DNA of 52,355 nt from a virus, in IMG/VR virus record IMGVR_UViG_3300044846_003805, positions 1 through 52,355 of that record, one strand, 5' to 3'. The position numbers and the translations under genes are program-made. Shown piece by piece: positions 33,201 to 40,477 of this stretch. Position 1 is the stretch's first letter. Every line of letters starts with the position of its first letter. The notes below the pieces were generated by a model. The model was given only the letters and a program-made list of their open reading frames with translations. It had not been told where the DNA came from and did not search any database.

Positions 33201-34067
33201 ATGGAAAATTATATTGGAAAAATTATAAATGGTAGTTGTATTGATGTAATGGCGGATATGCCAATCAATTCAATTGACCTAATTGTTACATCACCCCCAT
33301 ATGGAGTTGGAATTGCTTATGACGTACACGATGATGATATGTACATTGAAGAATACTTAAAGTTTACAACTGAATGGTTAACACAAGCCTATCAAATATT
33401 AAAGGATGATGGTAGAATCGCCATCAACATACCATACGAAATAAATAGACAAGATAAAGGGGGTAGAATTTTCTTTTGTTCTGAGATTTATCAGGTTATG
33501 AAAAGAATTGGGTATAAGTTCTTTGGTATTGTTGACTTGGAAGAAGATTCACCTCATCGAAGTAAAACGACTGCTTGGGGTAGTTGGATGTCTCCTTCAA
33601 GTCCTTATATTTACAATCCAAAGGAATGTGTAATATTAGCTTACAAACACAAACATATTAAAATAGTTAAAGGTGAACCACAATGGAAAGGTGTTCCAAC
33701 TGAGATAGAACAAGAAGATGGTTCCGTTAAGAAAAAAGTTGTCTATGAAGAGACGGATAAGAAAGAATTTATGGAATTGGTTTTTGGTCAGTGGAAATAT
33801 TTTGCGGACACAAGGTCATTAACTAAAGCGACATTCTCAATGGACATCCCAACGAAAGCCATTAAAATATTATCATATAAAAACGATGTTATATTAGACC
33901 CCTTCGCAGGTTCAGGAACAAGTTTAGTTGCCGCAGAAACCTTGGATAGAAGATGGGTAGGGATAGAATTATCCCCAAATTATGCTGAGATAGCAAGAAA
34001 TCGAGTTCAAGGGTTTGTTGACCAAAAGAAACAATCTGTAATGGAATTTGAAGAAGGGACTAAATAA
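33201..34067 (+). CDS. Beta-class DNA methyltransferase (N4-cytosine or N6-adenine)
   Basis: 288 residues. Catalytic motif IV, TSPPYGVG, comes at about residues 30-37 and the AdoMet motif I, LDPFAGSGTSLVAA, at about 234-247, the order of the beta class. An S-P-P-Y form is common in N4-cytosine enzymes but also occurs in N6-adenine ones. A central target-recognition region lies between. No cognate endonuclease is adjacent, so it is probably a solitary protective methylase, complementing Dam. A terminator overlaps the stop. Confidence 0.88.
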   Translation: MENYIGKIINGSCIDVMADMPINSIDLIVTSPPYGVGIAYDVHDDDMYIEEYLKFTTEWLTQAYQILKDDGRIAINIPYEINRQDKGGRIFFCSEIYQVMKRIGYKFFGIVDLEEDSPHRSKTTAWGSWMSPSSPYIYNPKECVILAYKHKHIKIVKGEPQWKGVPTEIEQEDGSVKKKVVYEETDKKEFMELVFGQWKYFADTRSLTKATFSMDIPTKAIKILSYKNDVILDPFAGSGTSLVAAETLDRRWVGIELSPNYAEIARNRVQGFVDQKKQSVMEFEEGTK

Positions 34068-34080
34068 GTCCCTTTTTTTT
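34054..34080 (+). terminator. Terminator overlapping the methylase stop codon
   Basis: An 8-bp stem (34054-34061 with 34067-34074), a 5-base loop containing the TAA stop, and a T-run. A ribosome finishing translation would cover the hairpin, so termination may depend on translation. Confidence 0.8.
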
Positions 34081-34090
34081 GTTTTTCATA

Positions 34091-34105
34091 ATATTTATTA
34101 ATAAA
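34091..34105 (+). promoter_or_regulatory. Late-promoter-like motif
   Basis: ATATTTATTAATAAA, 14 bases from the ATATTTAT core to the ATG at 34113, directly after the methylase terminator. It should drive the tagged hydrophobic protein and the tagged DHH phosphoesterase. Confidence 0.65.
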
Positions 34106-34112
34106 AAATAAT

Positions 34113-35177
34113 ATGAAAGGTATTGTACTACAAGAATCTGAATTTAACAACAGAGTCAAAGAAATATATCGTGAAGAACAATATAAAGTTTTATCAGAAA
34201 AATGGAAAACTTTAAGTAAAAACGAGAGAAAATTTGTTGTTGAATTTTATAAAGCCATCCACCCTGAGAACTCAAAATTGATTAACGAATCTAAATGGTA
34301 TAACACCGTTGGTGATATTGCCGGTATTTTTGACCCAACGGGTGTTATTGATTTAGCAAATGGTATTAGTTATTGGAAACAAGATGATAAATTATTTGCA
34401 ATTTTATCTTGGGTATCGGTAATCCCATTATTGGGTGATGTTATTGCAAAACCTGTTGTTGGTCTTTTAAAATTAGGTGGTGATGCCGTTAAAGGTTTTA
34501 GATATGCCGCTGCGGGTAAAGACGCATTTAAATTGGCTGAGGCGGCTAAAGCGGCTGGTGGTCCTGTTGCTAAATTTGTTGAGAAATCACCAAGTTGGGG
34601 AACTAAATTAGTTGCACTTTTACGTTCATCAGTTGGTAAAATACCATTTCTTAAAAATATTGTTAGTTTGGTTGAGGACTATATTAAGTTATTCACTACC
34701 GCTAGTAAAGAAATGAAGGTTGGTTCTAAATTGGCTAAAGGTCTTGGTGCGGCTGAAAAAGAAACTCTTAAAACGACATTTAAAGGGTTTAGAGAATTTG
34801 GTAACGTTAATTATAATTATACTAAATTTATCACATCTAAAAATGTTTCTTTATGGAATAAATTTGCCGCAGGAGTTCCTCGTTTATTAGGTGGTAATCC
34901 GGCAACAAGAGCTTTAATGAGGAGAACTAAATGGTATCTTGGTTTATTAGATACTTTAGGAATTGTTGATTCAAAAACAACACCTGATGAAGTTTTAAAA
35001 CAATATCCTGAAGAAATTGAGAAATATAATCAAAGTGAAGAGGGTCAAAAAAATTGGGAAGAAGATTTTGGTGATGGGAATGTTGGTGAAACACCAAATA
35101 TTGAAGCACCTAAATCACCATCAAATACAAATAAAGTGGACCCATTTAGTTCATTATTAGGGTCTTTATTTAAATAA
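34113..35177 (+). CDS. Tagged protein with hydrophobic, pre-toxin-like core
   Basis: 354 residues. MKGIVLQES carries L-Q-E at 6-8, the tag pattern. Residues 65-170 contain GDIAGIFDPTGVIDLANG, then FAILSWVSVIPLLGDVIAKP and Ala/Gly-rich helices that could insert in membranes. The DP-TG...IP-x-x-GD pattern resembles pre-toxin or membrane-translocation segments of polymorphic toxins (a resemblance only). The C-terminus is acidic and Pro/Asn-rich. If packaged, it might form a channel or be ejected into the envelope. It precedes the DHH gene by three bases. Confidence 0.6.
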   Translation: MKGIVLQESEFNNRVKEIYREEQYKVLSEKWKTLSKNERKFVVEFYKAIHPENSKLINESKWYNTVGDIAGIFDPTGVIDLANGISYWKQDDKLFAILSWVSVIPLLGDVIAKPVVGLLKLGGDAVKGFRYAAAGKDAFKLAEAAKAAGGPVAKFVEKSPSWGTKLVALLRSSVGKIPFLKNIVSLVEDYIKLFTTASKEMKVGSKLAKGLGAAEKETLKTTFKGFREFGNVNYNYTKFITSKNVSLWNKFAAGVPRLLGGNPATRALMRRTKWYLGLLDTLGIVDSKTTPDEVLKQYPEEIEKYNQSEEGQKNWEEDFGDGNVGETPNIEAPKSPSNTNKVDPFSSLLGSLFK

Positions 35178-35180
35178 TCT

Positions 35181-36587
35181 ATGAAAAAAAGAGTAATATT
35201 AGAATCAGGTCTTAGAGATATTAACGCGATTGCGGATAGATATCAAAAGGCTAAAATATATTTTCACCAAGATTTAGATGGTGTTACAACCGCAATTGCT
35301 ATGAAAGAATACTTGGCACAATACGGAATCAAAACTGTTGATTGTGAAGTAATCCAATATGGTGATAAAGAATGGTCTATAAAGAAACCTGAAGGTAGTG
35401 GTGACGTTATGCCGGTGTTAGTGGATTTTGCTCACGGAAAACCAATGTTTGTTATACATACTGACCACCACGATACTCAAGCGGGTGTTGATGATAAAAC
35501 ATCGACTAACTTTAAAGCGTCACGTTCAAATGTGGAAACTGTATCACAAACAATATCAACTAAAGAGTTATTCCCAAGTGATGACCTTTTATTGATTTCA
35601 ACAGTTGACTCAGCAAACTTTGCACCACAAGATATTAGTGTTGATGAGGTTATCAATTATTTATTTAAAATAGATAAAGATAAGTCATTACAAAAAAATA
35701 AAATGGCGATGGGATTTGTGTGTAACAAATTACTATTGGCGTTCAAAAACAAACCAGGTTTCTTAGAAGAGTTGGTTATGAAATCAACACCTTCATTATT
35801 GAATATCTTACATAATATCAAACGTATTATGGTTGAAAAAGGTTTTGCTCCTGTTGAACAATTAAAGAAAAACCAAGAGAACTATATTGAGTCGATGAAA
35901 AATCATCCAAACGTAAAAGTATTGGATAATGTTATTGTTCAATATGGTGGTGGTAATATGATGAAACCGGGGTCTTACGATAGATATACCCCATTCAAAA
36001 ATAATCCTGAAGCTGACTTCATAGTTATTGCTTGGCCATTAGGATTGGTACAAGCGTCTTGTAATCCATACAAAAAAGATAGAGCATTGAAAGGTGTGAA
36101 CTTAGGGGAGATTAAAGATGAGGTTTTAGCTAAATGGGAATCGCAATTAAAAGATAGACAAATACCTTTATCAACAATTAAATGGGTTTCAGAATCATCA
36201 GTTGGTGAGGAGTCAGTTGGGTTTACATTCAAAGACTTTGTTGCACTATATGGTGATAAATTTAAGTCAATGGGTAATGGTAAAGAACTATTGACTATCG
36301 TTGGGGACATAATGTCAAAACCATATAAATCGTTGAGTGAAAAACAAAAGGCGATTATGGAAAAGATATCTATCACTGCTTGGGATTTGATTCAGGCGAA
36401 TAGTGGGGGACATAAATGTATCACTAATATATCAGGACTTAATTATTTAGGAAAACCTAGTCAAAAATCATCGGGAGGTGGTGGAGGTTACCAACGAAGT
36501 GAAGAAGATTCACCGGCAGTTAAGTTCACTAAAATGATTCAAAATGAATTCGTAAGAGTTCTACAAAGTAAAATAAACGAAGGTTAA
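35181..36587 (+). CDS. Tagged DHH-DHHA1 family phosphoesterase
   Basis: 468 residues. MKKRVILES carries I-L-E at 6-8, the tag pattern. The DHH core follows: YFHQDLDG (H29, D31, D33), VDFAHG (D82), TDHHDTQ (D95-H97) and STVDSAN (D143), the usual Mn-binding set. NSGGHKC (G409-H411) is the DHHA1 substrate loop. Relatives include RecJ (ssDNA exonuclease) and NrnA/GdpP (short oligonucleotide and cyclic dinucleotide hydrolases). The middle region (190-400) is larger than in NrnA. A packaged enzyme of this type could destroy nucleotide alarm signals on entry, which is a hypothesis. Confidence 0.8.
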   Translation: MKKRVILESGLRDINAIADRYQKAKIYFHQDLDGVTTAIAMKEYLAQYGIKTVDCEVIQYGDKEWSIKKPEGSGDVMPVLVDFAHGKPMFVIHTDHHDTQAGVDDKTSTNFKASRSNVETVSQTISTKELFPSDDLLLISTVDSANFAPQDISVDEVINYLFKIDKDKSLQKNKMAMGFVCNKLLLAFKNKPGFLEELVMKSTPSLLNILHNIKRIMVEKGFAPVEQLKKNQENYIESMKNHPNVKVLDNVIVQYGGGNMMKPGSYDRYTPFKNNPEADFIVIAWPLGLVQASCNPYKKDRALKGVNLGEIKDEVLAKWESQLKDRQIPLSTIKWVSESSVGEESVGFTFKDFVALYGDKFKSMGNGKELLTIVGDIMSKPYKSLSEKQKAIMEKISITAWDLIQANSGGHKCITNISGLNYLGKPSQKSSGGGGGYQRSEEDSPAVKFTKMIQNEFVRVLQSKINEG

Positions 36588-36925
36588 AATATAATGGTAT
36601 CGTCAAGTTTAATATCTAAACGTTTGCACGTTCCACCTTTAACCTCTAATATCATATCACCTTCACCACAATAGTTTCCACAATCATCTGATTTACAAGG
36701 GTTACAATTGTGGTGGATGTTGAAAATCTTACCATCTTTGATGAAGATAATATCCAATGGGATAATACAATCCTTCATCCAAAAACAATGAATACCTTCA
36801 TTCATTAAGAATAACATTCCATTGAAAGTTTTGTCAAATTTTTTACCCATCATACCTTTTTGAGTCTGACCTGGTGTCATCATTACTTTGACTTTAAACT
36901 TATTATCGTTGATTTTAATTACCAT
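36584..36925 (-). CDS. DUF192 family protein
   Basis: 113 residues. KGMMGKKFDKTFNGMLFLM, then CFWMKDCIIPLDIIFI and ILEVKGG match DUF192 (PF02643), with the family's WMK(N/D)xxxPLD motif. An insert with four Cys (CNPCKSDDCGNYC) could bind zinc. DUF192 proteins have no settled function. It is convergent with the DHH gene with a four-base TTAA overlap of stop codons and has its own minus-strand late-like motif. Confidence 0.85.
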   Translation of the reverse strand: MVIKINDNKFKVKVMMTPGQTQKGMMGKKFDKTFNGMLFLMNEGIHCFWMKDCIIPLDIIFIKDGKIFNIHHNCNPCKSDDCGNYCGEGDMILEVKGGTCKRLDIKLDDTIIF

Positions 36926-36929
36926 AATG

Positions 36930-36937
36930 ATAAATAT
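36930..36937 (-). promoter_or_regulatory. Late-promoter-like ATATTTAT motif on the minus strand
   Basis: Reads GATATTTATC towards the DUF192 gene, with only four bases between the core and the ATG, as at 26092 and 46449. Confidence 0.5.
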
Positions 36938-36960
36938 CTAAAACTTTTTAAAATTTAGTA

Positions 36961-37051
36961 ATATTTATATTTTACACAAAATACCATTAACCCCTTTCTT
37001 ACTATGGTTGAAAAAAATCCCAATAGAGTAAATCTTTATTGGGGTTTTTTT
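36961..37051 (+). ncRNA. Candidate short transcript between late motif and terminator
   Basis: A plus-strand ATATTTAT (36961-36968) is followed about 45 bases later by a terminator (stem 37013-37025 with 37037-37049, one G-T pair, then T-run). No gene lies between, so a short RNA of about 75 bases could be made. Alternatively the motif is chance and the terminator only blocks read-through. Confidence 0.3.
37013..37051 (+). terminator. Rho-independent terminator upstream of smpB
   Basis: A 13-bp stem with one G-T pair (37013-37025 with 37037-37049), an 11-base loop and a T-run. Confidence 0.75.
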
Positions 37052-37053
37052 AT

Positions 37054-37061
37054 TATATTTG
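37054..37061 (+). promoter_or_regulatory. -7 box for smpB, leaderless type
   Basis: TATATTTG, an exact TAnnTTTG match, five bases before the ATG and three bases after the terminator T-run. The -33 region is occupied by the hairpin. Confidence 0.55.
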
Positions 37062-37066
37062 TTCAT

Positions 37067-37501
37067 ATGAAAAATTCCGTTAACATAGTAAACCGAAAGG
37101 TTAAGTTTGAATATCACTTTGTTGAGACATTTATCGTTGGGTTAAAACTCCAAGGGTCTGAAGTTAAAGCAATTACCAACAACTTAGTTTCAATGGTGGA
37201 TACCTATTGTTATTTTAATAAAGGTGAGTTATTTGTTAAAGGAATGAATGTTACGAGTAATAATGTTGCATATAGTCACGAGTCTAACCGGGAACGTAAA
37301 CTCTTAATGAAGAAAAAGGAGTTAAGGAAATTAGAAAAAGAATTAATTAATGGTTTAACGATTGTCCCATATCGTCTTTTTCGAAATGAACGTGGGTTAA
37401 TCAAAATGGAAATTGTTTTGGCTAAAGGTAAAAACTTATACGATAAACGAAATTCAATCAAAGAGAGAGATATTAATCGTGAAATGATGCGTGGTATTTG
37501 A
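37067..37501 (+). CDS. smpB: SmpB-like tmRNA-binding protein
   Basis: 144 residues. NRKVKFEYHFVETFIVGLKL, then GSEVKAI, LFVKGMNV and RERKLLMKKKELRKLEKEL give the core fold. It continues GLTIVPYRLFRNERGLIKME, AKGKNLYDKRNSIKERD and RE. These are the landmarks of SmpB, the partner of tmRNA in ribosome rescue. The basic C-terminal tail ends soon after DKRxxIKERD, as in short SmpB proteins. No tmRNA gene is seen, so it would use the host tmRNA or block it. The ATG at 37067 follows the -7 box by five bases; an upstream frame would run through the terminator. Confidence 0.9.
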   Translation: MKNSVNIVNRKVKFEYHFVETFIVGLKLQGSEVKAITNNLVSMVDTYCYFNKGELFVKGMNVTSNNVAYSHESNRERKLLMKKKELRKLEKELINGLTIVPYRLFRNERGLIKMEIVLAKGKNLYDKRNSIKERDINREMMRGI

Positions 37502-37534
37502 ATTTAATTAATAACTTTGATAAAAATAAGAATT

Positions 37535-37645
37535 ATGAAAACAATTGAGATTACGCAAACGGAGATTTTGATGGCGACAAGACCTAATGTTTATCGCAAT
37601 AGAAAAAAATACACACGTAAGGATAAACATAAAACAAATTACTGA
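37535..37645 (+). CDS. Small basic peptide
   Basis: 36 residues: MKTIEITQTEILMATRPN then YRNRKKYTRKDKHKTNY. The basic tail NRKKYTRKxKHK recurs in small proteins of related phages. The next gene starts one base after the TGA. Could bind RNA or DNA. Confidence 0.5.
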   Translation: MKTIEITQTEILMATRPNVYRNRKKYTRKDKHKTNY

Positions 37646-37646
37646 T

Positions 37647-37886
37647 ATGTTAAAAGGAACTATTAGATTTAATGACGAGAAGGGGTTCTATGTTGAACAT
37701 ACCCCAAAAAACATACACGCAAATTGTGGTGGTGAAAAAGTTGTAAGAACTTTTTACCAAGAATTAATATTGGACCCATTCACCGATAACTCCAAATATA
37801 AAGATGGGGATGAGGTGACATTCAGGAAAGAATTGTACATTGATAACGGGGGTTCATTTTATTTTGCGGAAATAGTTGAATGTTAA
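37647..37886 (+). CDS. Small beta-rich hypothetical protein
   Basis: 79 residues (ATG at 37647, one base after the preceding stop). The start LKGTIRFNDEKGFYVEH looks like a beta-strand pair and could belong to a small OB- or SH3-like fold. One Cys near each end. No family recognised. Confidence 0.55.
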   Translation: MLKGTIRFNDEKGFYVEHTPKNIHANCGGEKVVRTFYQELILDPFTDNSKYKDGDEVTFRKELYIDNGGSFYFAEIVEC

Positions 37887-37907
37887 TCAAAATTATTACT
37901 ATATTTG
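37876..37907 (+). promoter_or_regulatory. Bacteroidota-type promoter
   Basis: TTG (37876-37878), 21 bases, TATATTTG (37900-37907), 16 bases before the ATG at 37924. Confidence 0.6.
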
Positions 37908-37923
37908 TTGAAACGAAAAAATT

Positions 37924-38199
37924 ATGACGACAGTAACATATAACATTAGAATTGAGAACGAGAAGTTCGGGTCATTATTGAATGAGTCATTTGTTGACGG
38001 AGTACAATACAAATTATTTCTTAAAATGGTTCAAGGGTGTTTGGAATTGAAGAACGATTTGTTATTCTTCAACGGGACTGACTTCTTAATCCACGTTCCA
38101 TACAAATATTTGTGTGAGTCAATCGTCATCACTAAAACAAATGAATATGATTTGGCGGACCATATGAAAAGTAAAATCGAAGCATTAGTCACTAAGTAA
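37924..38199 (+). CDS. Hypothetical protein
   Basis: 91 residues, soluble, alpha/beta. Nothing in it matches a known motif. With its own host-type promoter it heads a run leading into the lipoprotein gene (one-base gap). Confidence 0.6.
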   Translation: MTTVTYNIRIENEKFGSLLNESFVDGVQYKLFLKMVQGCLELKNDLLFFNGTDFLIHVPYKYLCESIVITKTNEYDLADHMKSKIEALVTK

Positions 38200-38200
38200 G

Positions 38201-38647
38201 ATGAGGATATTAATCGGTTTATTATTAATCTTGGGGGTAACATCTTGTATCAAAGAGAACCCCCAACCGTCAGGACCGCCACCGGTGATTACGTATCCAC
38301 ATAACAATGATACCATACAAGACTCAATACCGACTTTGGTAGGTCAAACCTGGGTTATAACGGGGATAAGGATTGGGGGGATAGGAAATCCTACTACAAC
38401 CTATGATACGTTAAAATTCGTCACCAATACCGTGTATAAATTTAATGGTTACACATCTAACTATTCTTTATACTACACGGGAGGTGGGTTTAACCTATCA
38501 ATGAACGGTACACCTTGGGGATATTTGAGTGGGACGATATATCAATACAATTTGGTTAGTGGAAATATTCAGGGATTGAAATTTATTGACATCACACCTG
38601 GTACAAGTAACAAAACAAATTACTATATTTGGATGACCAAAGTCTAA
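38201..38647 (+). CDS. Phage-encoded lipoprotein
   Basis: 148 residues. MRILIGLLLILGVTSC is a complete lipoprotein signal peptide with lipobox GVTSC (Cys16). After a Pro-rich linker (PQPSGPPPVITYP) the mature part is beta-rich (GQTWVITGIRIGG, LYYTGGGFNLSM), resembling small lipocalin-like domains of Bacteroidota. It should be lipidated and placed in the inner or outer membrane. In phages, lipoproteins commonly block superinfection by binding the receptor or the injection channel; this role is suggested, not shown. Confidence 0.75.
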   Translation: MRILIGLLLILGVTSCIKENPQPSGPPPVITYPHNNDTIQDSIPTLVGQTWVITGIRIGGIGNPTTTYDTLKFVTNTVYKFNGYTSNYSLYYTGGGFNLSMNGTPWGYLSGTIYQYNLVSGNIQGLKFIDITPGTSNKTNYYIWMTKV

Positions 38648-38707
38648 TTGACTTTATGAATTATAAAGAGTACTATTATTAACAATTAAAATTTATTAAA
38701 TTATGAA

Positions 38708-38938
38708 ATGAAAGGGTGGTTAAATTTAAGTAGTAATGGTTGGTTGGTTCTGGCTTCTACAATTATCTACATCAGTGTCCTCACAATGGTATTTGAATAT
38801 GTTATCAGTCGAGAGTGTCCGGTGTTCTTACAAATGATTACGGTGTTTTTTGTGTTATTCTACACCGTGTTCCAATTGAAAACAATAGCACATTATTTTA
38901 TTAATTTATTAACAAAAAAAGAAGAAGAAAAATTATGA
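38708..38938 (+). CDS. Two-helix membrane protein
   Basis: 76 residues with two hydrophobic helices (GWLVLASTIIYISVLTMVF; FLQMITVFFVLFYTVFQL) and a charged KKEEEKL tail. Its stop overlaps the SPFH gene start by ATGA, so the two are likely made together and may act together in the membrane. Confidence 0.65.
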   Translation: MKGWLNLSSNGWLVLASTIIYISVLTMVFEYVISRECPVFLQMITVFFVLFYTVFQLKTIAHYFINLLTKKEEEKL

Positions 38939-39837
38939 TTACAATTATTTTATTAGTATTGTCATTGATTATTGCAGGTGTAATGATTTTTAAAGGTATC
39001 TCAAATGATGATACTGTAAGTTTAAGAAACGGGATTGTCGTTGGTGTCTTGGGGATTGTTATCTCATTAATCCAACCATTCTCAACAGAAAGAGTTGATA
39101 CAGGTAACGTAGGTATCAAAGTTAATTTAACAGGTGATGCTCGTGGTGTATCGAAGTATGAATACAAAACAGGTTGGGTGGTTTATAACTCTTGGACTGA
39201 AACAATGTATGAGTTTCCTGTGTTCCAACAACACATTGAGTATGGTGACCAAATGGTTATTACTAAAGGTGGATTTACCACAACTATTAACCCTACATTT
39301 AACTACAAACTGAAATCTAGTACAGTTGGGGATATGTTCCAAAACTTGAGATTACCAATTAAAGAGGTGGAACAAGGATGGTTGAAAAACGCAATCGTTG
39401 GAGCGGTGAATGACGTGGCGAATACTTGGTCTGTCGATAGTATCTTTAACCACCGTGAAAACTTTGAGTCTAACATCGTTGTCGAATGTAATAAACGATT
39501 GATTAAATGGTTTGACGTATCTCAGTTGAGAACTAACATTACACCTCCTGAGGCATTACAAGAATCTATTATCGCAAAAACAAGAGCTATCCAACAAGCT
39601 GAAGCGTCTAAACAACAGGCAATTGCTGCACAGGCTGATGGTCAACGTAAAGTTGCGGTCGCAAAAGCTGACTCCGCTGAGACTGTCATCAACGCATCCG
39701 CTAAGGCAAGAGCGATGGATTTAACACAACAAAAGTTAACACCTTTGTATGTTGAATACAAGAAAATTGAGAAATGGGATGGACAATTACCGACAACTAT
39801 GGCGGGTGGACAAGGAACTTTCTTGAACATTAAGTAA
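38935..39837 (+). CDS. SPFH/band 7 (prohibitin-like) protein
   Basis: 300 residues. One or two N-terminal hydrophobic segments (ITIILLVLSLIIAGVMIF; GIVVGVLGIVISLIQPF) precede a band 7 domain (about residues 50-200, GNVGIKVNLTGDARGV, FTTTINPTFNYKL). A helical region rich in Ala, Gln and Lys follows (AEASKQQAIAAQADGQRKVAVAKADSAE, seen as two halves). SPFH proteins form large membrane-bound rings and control membrane proteases. A phage copy may shape membrane domains, delay lysis or block other phages. Confidence 0.88.
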   Translation: MITIILLVLSLIIAGVMIFKGISNDDTVSLRNGIVVGVLGIVISLIQPFSTERVDTGNVGIKVNLTGDARGVSKYEYKTGWVVYNSWTETMYEFPVFQQHIEYGDQMVITKGGFTTTINPTFNYKLKSSTVGDMFQNLRLPIKEVEQGWLKNAIVGAVNDVANTWSVDSIFNHRENFESNIVVECNKRLIKWFDVSQLRTNITPPEALQESIIAKTRAIQQAEASKQQAIAAQADGQRKVAVAKADSAETVINASAKARAMDLTQQKLTPLYVEYKKIEKWDGQLPTTMAGGQGTFLNIK

Positions 39838-39854
39838 TAGAAATCTCACAACAC

Positions 39855-39884
39855 TATGGTAACGACAACAATGTCGTTACCATA
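39855..39884 (+). other. Perfect 13-bp hairpin with an eight-codon frame
   Basis: TATGGTAACGACA (39855-39867) pairs with 39872-39884 across a four-base loop. There is no T-run on either strand, so it is not a normal terminator. An eight-codon frame, ATG (39856) to TAA (39883-39885), fits the hairpin almost exactly (MVTTMSLP). It may be an mRNA-end protector, processing site or leader element for the next gene. Confidence 0.55.
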
Positions 39885-39920
39885 AAACAAAAAAGTAACT
39901 AACAATAAAAACTTATAGAT

Positions 39921-40436
39921 ATGAAATTAGATGTGTCAAACTTATTATTAAACGAATTAGTTGAACTTAGAGATAAAATCAACGGAATGATTTGGGAATA
40001 TAATGATGGACACATCTACATCTGTAAGGTTAGGTCTTATGGTCGTAATTGGGAAGAAAAGGGTATTACTAATATAAGTAGATTAAGAGACTTATGTTAT
40101 GACTATGATGGTGATAATGGTATTGTTGACATTTACACGACAAATACTGACTTAGGTGAAGGTTTTTATAACTATGGTGATACTAAAGTTATAAAATCAC
40201 TTGAGGATTATGAGAAGTGGAATAAACACGAGGTATTAACTAATCACCTCCAAAGGATAGAACAAGATTTACGTGAGGATGCGGAGGACCAAGAGAGACC
40301 GTTTAATCAACGACGTTCACATTTTAGAACACCCTACACTCAGGAAATGGTTGATGAACTGAAGGAAGATATTAAAAACCTTCCGATGGATTTTGAACCT
40401 CCAAGAAATTATTTTCAGTATGAAGATGCTGAGTAA
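39921..40436 (+). CDS. Hypothetical acidic protein
   Basis: 171 residues: an N-terminal helix (SNLLLNELVELRDKING), an aromatic beta-rich middle (YNDGHIYICKVRSYGRNW) and an acidic helical C-terminus with a basic patch (ERPFNQRRSHFRTP). No family recognised. Confidence 0.6.
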   Translation: MKLDVSNLLLNELVELRDKINGMIWEYNDGHIYICKVRSYGRNWEEKGITNISRLRDLCYDYDGDNGIVDIYTTNTDLGEGFYNYGDTKVIKSLEDYEKWNKHEVLTNHLQRIEQDLREDAEDQERPFNQRRSHFRTPYTQEMVDELKEDIKNLPMDFEPPRNYFQYEDAE

Positions 40437-40449
40437 TTGAAAATTTGTT

Positions 40450-40457
40450 TATATTTG
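40450..40457 (+). promoter_or_regulatory. Bacteroidota-type -7 box
   Basis: TATATTTG, 20 bases before the ATG at 40478. No TTG at the -33 position. Confidence 0.5.
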
Positions 40458-40477
40458 TATATATAAAACAAACGGAT

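Noticed and set aside
37004-37066. Extended SmpB start at 37004
   Set aside because: The extension is encoded by the terminator stem and the -7 box and is hydrophobic, unlike any SmpB.
36926-37066. tmRNA gene next to smpB
   Set aside because: The gap of 141 bases is too short for a tmRNA and shows no tRNA-like ends.
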